From contig JABUUG010000002.1 of NCBI GenBank assembly GCA_021443285.1, forward strand, positions 1 to 17,652: a stretch of 17,652 nucleotides of DNA, in the 5' to 3' direction. The translations under genes and the position numbers were made by a program. The stretch comes from Bacteroidaceae bacterium. Lineage in GTDB: Bacteria > Bacteroidota > Bacteroidia > Bacteroidales > Bacteroidaceae. Below the pieces are notes generated by a model. The model saw only the letters and a program-made list of their open reading frames with translations, was not told the DNA's origin and searched no databases. Of the stretch, positions 16,001-17,652 are shown piece by piece (within the stretch, counting starts at the first letter, position 1; every line of letters starts with the position of its first letter).

Positions 16001-16771
16001 AGTCAGAAAACCGGAAAGATAAACTGCCTCGCTGTGAGCGACAACAACAATACCGCTATCGGATACACAGAGAAGTTCTATGCCAGCGAAACGGAAGAAA
16101 CGCCAAACGACTCCATCGGACCATCCATCTACTGCTACCTCAACTCCCCTGCATTCATAAATGGCGGAAACGTAAACCCCACCCCACTCTTCTATGCAGA
16201 GATAACCGACAAAGACGGCATCAACGCCTCTGGAAGCGGCATAGGGCACGACATGCGACTCACCATAGACAACGACCCCAAGCTGACCTACAGCCTCAAC
16301 GACAACTTCACATTCGATATGGGGAGCTATCAGAAGGGTAGCACACACTTCACAATCCCACAACTACCCGAAGGAAAACACAAGCTCACCTTCAAGGCAT
16401 GGGACATACTCAACAACCCCAACACCACTTCCCTCACATTCAACGTCGTAAGCTCTCTTGCACCACAACTTCAGGACATTGCCTGCACAAACAACCCTGC
16501 ACGCGAATCGACGACATTCATCATAACCCACGACCGCATGGGTTCCGACCTCAACGCAGAAGTGGAGGTGATGACCGTTACAGGCATACTACTCTGGAAA
16601 ACCACCGTAAACACCACGGCAGCCGACAGCAACGCACTCGTTGTAAACTGGGACTTAACCACCAGCACCGGCGGCAAACTACAGACCGGCGTCTATCTCT
16701 ACCGCGTAAAGCTCATTTCTGGAAACATCTCCTCCACATCAAAGGCGAAGAAACTCATCGTCATACAATAA
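13061..16771 (+). CDS. porU: PorU, type IX secretion system sortase (C25 gingipain family)
   Basis: Outer-membrane-associated cysteine peptidase that removes the C-terminal signal of type IX cargo and links it to lipopolysaccharide, together with PorV, PorQ and PorZ. The C25 catalytic pair is clear: His in NYSGHGAP (codon 15224) and Cys in FAAACD (codon 15323), 33 residues apart, as in gingipain RgpB (H211/C244). Beta-rich domains flank it. The last 85 residues (TNNPARESTTFIIT to KKLIVIQ, with GVYLYRVKL) resemble a type IX C-terminal domain, which PorU itself keeps. I chose ATG 13061 because it puts the signal peptide (MFRGSKLFT to NAKA) at the start; ATG 13028 and TTG 13013 are in frame upstream. 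With 1236 residues it is longer than the P. gingivalis protein. The signal peptide is made from the heptad block, and a hairpin-element relative lies at 15771-15798. Confidence 0.93.
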   Translation: MFRGSKLFTVRYPLFVILLLSSLNAKAEDHVVWQQFFNLTPSELRIDSVLPLFKHSLPLQGSYEDSVYSIKIVYPECVEIKDKERDICKQEHDKHLVFGTEDIEFIPRKAGFKLIQGLEQSIVVERKKARLEIVFSPIVYSRKTFSKMNSFMLRVTSKAKTKRTAARTGSRAQADSTSIYAASSVLSGGKWAKIYISETGITELPQAVVKEAGFSNLEKVKVYGYGGHLQNEQILKSELRELDDLREIPTTYTDGRLFFYGKATVSFTDKDSEQGTSTLPKRIRNNYSEYGYYFITEDGEAPQHIDKDAFIAKYYPQNNDYHVLHEVDNYAWFHGGRNLYEDTPIETGSSKTYTIPLTAFPKGTNFAASINVSAGSSSTFTVTCNGQKSGVRTVSLGNYDVGSSSLYTTNLTGDSAIITIEAVSGGPLRLDYIDIFSLDNPKNLPSFTSQDIPKAKFAGKVSNQNLHADAGYHMVIIIPTSGKLLAQAERLKAFHETNDNMKVKVVTADKLFNEFSSGTPDANAYRRYMKMLYDRATTEADMPRHLLLFGNGSFDNRMLSPSWIKINPDDYLLCYEGENSFSKTSSVVNDGFFCLLDEGEGIKQTTSDKEDIAIGRLPANTPEEAEIMVSKIISYAENKNAGKWQSKVVCIGDDGDKNIHMKHADDVAIEVERLAPAMIVKKVMIDAYKRESSATGNTYPDATKDVKAQINDGALIFNYSGHGAPTQMAHENLIQANDFSSATNRNLPLWFAAACDITPYDRGVTHFGNSALLNPNGGAIAFYSSAREVFPAQNKAINLAFIKAIFTPVKGEYVSIGEAQRIAKNNLITGGATQDRDLSENKLQYSLMGDPALKLNIPTQEVIIDSINGKSITDEADIIQLKAASIATIKGHIQTTTQPSGRTATASEASASDTDYTFNGTVNLTMRDAEQQIVCRLNDPSAADDPFTFYDRPTNIYNGSTYIKNGEFTITFAVPKDIDYSQKTGKINCLAVSDNNNTAIGYTEKFYASETEETPNDSIGPSIYCYLNSPAFINGGNVNPTPLFYAEITDKDGINASGSGIGHDMRLTIDNDPKLTYSLNDNFTFDMGSYQKGSTHFTIPQLPEGKHKLTFKAWDILNNPNTTSLTFNVVSSLAPQLQDIACTNNPARESTTFIITHDRMGSDLNAEVEVMTVTGILLWKTTVNTTAADSNALVVNWDLTTSTGGKLQTGVYLYRVKLISGNISSTSKAKKLIVIQ
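13067..13112 (+). repeat. Heptad repeat block forming the PorU signal peptide
   Basis: Head with the 19-base core CGCGGCAGCAAACTATTCA, then 7-bp units ATTCACT, GTTCGCT, ATCCACT, ATTCGTT and ATTC. It is read in the same phase as in the CE12 gene (RGSKLFT, then LFVILLL), and starts 3 nt after the chosen ATG. Confidence 0.8.
15771..15798 (+). repeat. 28-bp box-hairpin element, copy 6, diverged (inside porU)
   Basis: Box CCACCG (15771-15776), CC, arm TCCGAAGC, loop GTCA, arm GCTTCCGA. Seven of eight arm positions pair. Compared with the TTCGGAGC copies there is a matched change in both arms (G to A and C to T) that keeps the stem. It is read in the same phase as in hisS and the CE12 gene, here as TASEASASD, in a linker after the C25 domain. 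Confidence 0.6.
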
Positions 16772-16783
16772 CCCTCTTATCAC

Positions 16784-17185
16784 ATGGCGACAGCAAACCC
16801 TTCACTCTTCATTTTTCACTATTCACTAAAATACATCCTCTCTGCCCTCTGTGCCGTTGCCATCGCAGTCCTCAGCCTCTTTCCTGTCAAGGAACTGCAT
16901 CTGGAGGACATGACACTCAGCGACAAATGGGCGCACTTCATAATGTATGGAGGCTTTATGGCAACCATACTCTTTGACAGGATGTACAGGCAGCGCAACT
17001 TCCGTATGCCCATCCCCATACTCCTTTTCCCAATAGCCTACGGCGGACTCATGGAACTCCTTCAGGCATACTGCACCAACGGCAACCGCTCTGGCGACTG
17101 GCTCGACTTCGCCGCAAACAGCATAGGCGCATTCCTCGTATATACAACAGCACTGATTATAAAATCCAACTACCATAAACCATGA
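16784..17185 (+). CDS. VanZ-like membrane protein
   Basis: A 133-residue inner-membrane protein with about four hydrophobic segments (near residues 16-32, 46-62, 74-88 and 111-126). Conserved VanZ features are DKWAHFIMYGGF (about 46-57), ELLQAY (about 86-91) and the late RSGDWLDFAANSIGAF. The family contains the teicoplanin-resistance protein VanZ, but most members are of unknown role and resistance should not be inferred. It begins 12 nt after porU and overlaps the next gene by 4 nt (ATGA). The first 14 codons after the Met (ATANPSLFIFHYSL) come from a heptad block, so the original start may have been lost and replaced; an internal Met follows only at the MTLSDK region. Confidence 0.82.
   Translation: MATANPSLFIFHYSLKYILSALCAVAIAVLSLFPVKELHLEDMTLSDKWAHFIMYGGFMATILFDRMYRQRNFRMPIPILLFPIAYGGLMELLQAYCTNGNRSGDWLDFAANSIGAFLVYTTALIIKSNYHKP
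16786..16827 (+). repeat. Heptad repeat block at the start of the VanZ-like gene
   Basis: A diverged head (GGCGACAGCAAACC, 17 of 21 positions shared with the other blocks when counted through the first TTCACT) followed by CTTCACT, CTTCATT, TTTCACT and ATTCACT. The gene's ATG directly abuts it. It is read in another phase than in porU, giving SLFIFHYSL. Confidence 0.7.
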
Positions 17186-17652
17186 AAAAGCTCTTTTCCC
17201 TAATCCTTGGGTTATCAATCACAGTAACAGCTATGGCACAAGTGTACCTCGACAAGAATGCCCCCATCGAAGACCGCGTGGAGGATGCCCTCAAACAAAT
17301 GACCGTCAACGAAAAGATTGACCTGTTCCACGCCTGTGGAAAGTTCACCTCACTCGGAGTGCCGCGACTCGGCATACGTCACCTCAACCACTCCGACGGT
17401 CCCCATGGATGCCGCGCAGAAATGGACTGGAACACATGGAACTCCGCCAACTGGAAGAACGATGCAATCGTAGCCTTCCCGTCACTCTCATGTCTTGCCG
17501 CAACATGGAACCCTCTTCTCAGCTCACTCATGGGAGAAAAGCTAAGCGAGGAGTTCGCATATCGCAACAAAGACCTCCTGCTCGGACCCGGCGTGAACAT
17601 CGTTCGCACCCCCCTCTGCGGCCGCAACTTCGAGTATATGGGCGAAGACCCA
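17182..17652 (+). CDS. GH3 family glycoside hydrolase (beta-glucosidase/xylosidase type), 5' part
   Basis: The first 157 codons of a secreted GH3 enzyme; it runs off the right edge. A signal peptide (MKKLFSLILGLSITVTAMAQ) is followed by DRVEDALKQMTVNEKIDLF and the GH3 hallmark series GVPRLGIRHLNHSDGPHG, CLAATWNP, and LLLGPGVNIVRTPLCGRNFEYMGEDP, all of the TIM-barrel N-terminal domain. The catalytic Asp and Glu lie beyond the window. Substrate (gluco-, xylo- or arabino-side chains) cannot be told. Its ATG overlaps the VanZ-like stop by 4 nt (ATGA), which suggests translational coupling. Confidence 0.93.
   Translation, partial: MKKLFSLILGLSITVTAMAQVYLDKNAPIEDRVEDALKQMTVNEKIDLFHACGKFTSLGVPRLGIRHLNHSDGPHGCRAEMDWNTWNSANWKNDAIVAFPSLSCLAATWNPLLSSLMGEKLSEEFAYRNKDLLLGPGVNIVRTPLCGRNFEYMGEDP

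Noticed and set aside
16784..17185. Glycopeptide resistance by the VanZ-like protein
   Set aside because: VanZ-like proteins are widespread without resistance genes, and no other van gene is present.

Overview
The window reads as a stretch of a Bacteroidales chromosome, most likely Prevotella in the broad sense. This rests on protein families: a PorU type IX secretion sortase with its own C-terminal sorting-like domain, a bacterial M49 dipeptidyl peptidase III with the HECLGH zinc motif, GH43-CBM6, CE12 and GH3 carbohydrate enzymes, and a Bacteroidetes-style promoter (TTG, 19 nt, TATTTTTG). The genus is inference. No rRNA, tRNA, phage, insertion sequence or CRISPR array is visible.

Layout. 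Positions 1-374 hold no gene I can support. From 10834 back to 375 ten genes run on the minus strand, mostly tightly packed: an unknown protein, a secreted TPR-like protein, dipeptidyl peptidase III, a small AlkD-like HEAT protein, a Fur-like regulator that has lost its metal-sensing histidines, purA, hisS, a secreted SGNH/CE12 esterase, a secreted DUF2147 protein and a secreted GH43-CBM6 enzyme. A divergent intergenic region (10835-11064) carries a good leftward promoter and a nested dyad in front of the rightward genes: a His-rich CobW/COG0523 GTPase, a fumarylacetoacetate hydrolase family enzyme, porU, a VanZ-like membrane protein and the first 157 codons of a GH3 glycosidase.

How the genes work together. 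The carbohydrate enzymes (GH43, CE12, GH3) suggest breakdown of arabinose- or xylose-containing hemicellulose and pectin. PorU belongs to the outer-membrane machinery that attaches secreted proteins to the surface. The purA-hisS-DPP III part is housekeeping (purine synthesis, tRNA charging, peptide turnover). The CobW protein is probably a metal chaperone.

The unusual content is a set of short dispersed repeats. (1) A 28-bp element, six copies: a CCMCYG box, 2 nt, then a hairpin of 8-nt arms around an RTCR loop. Three copies lie inside hisS, the CE12 gene and porU, all in the same reading phase (the first two spell AFGASAP in unrelated proteins). Two lie in the signal-peptide regions of the CE12 and GH43 genes and one is intergenic. 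(2) A head (core CGCGGCAGCAAACTATTCA, 19 bp, exact in three copies) followed by four 7-bp units of type NTTCNNT. It is present four times and forms the hydrophobic N-termini of the CE12 esterase, PorU and the VanZ-like protein. (3) A 9-bp purine/pyrimidine repeat that ends the TPR gene as a KKVKKV-type tail and, on the opposite strand, resembles the FAFFTF core of the GH43 signal peptide. (4) ATGATTT arrays in front of hisS and the DUF2147 gene. Together they look like small mobile or expanding sequences being domesticated as signal peptides, protein loops, tails and gene junctions.
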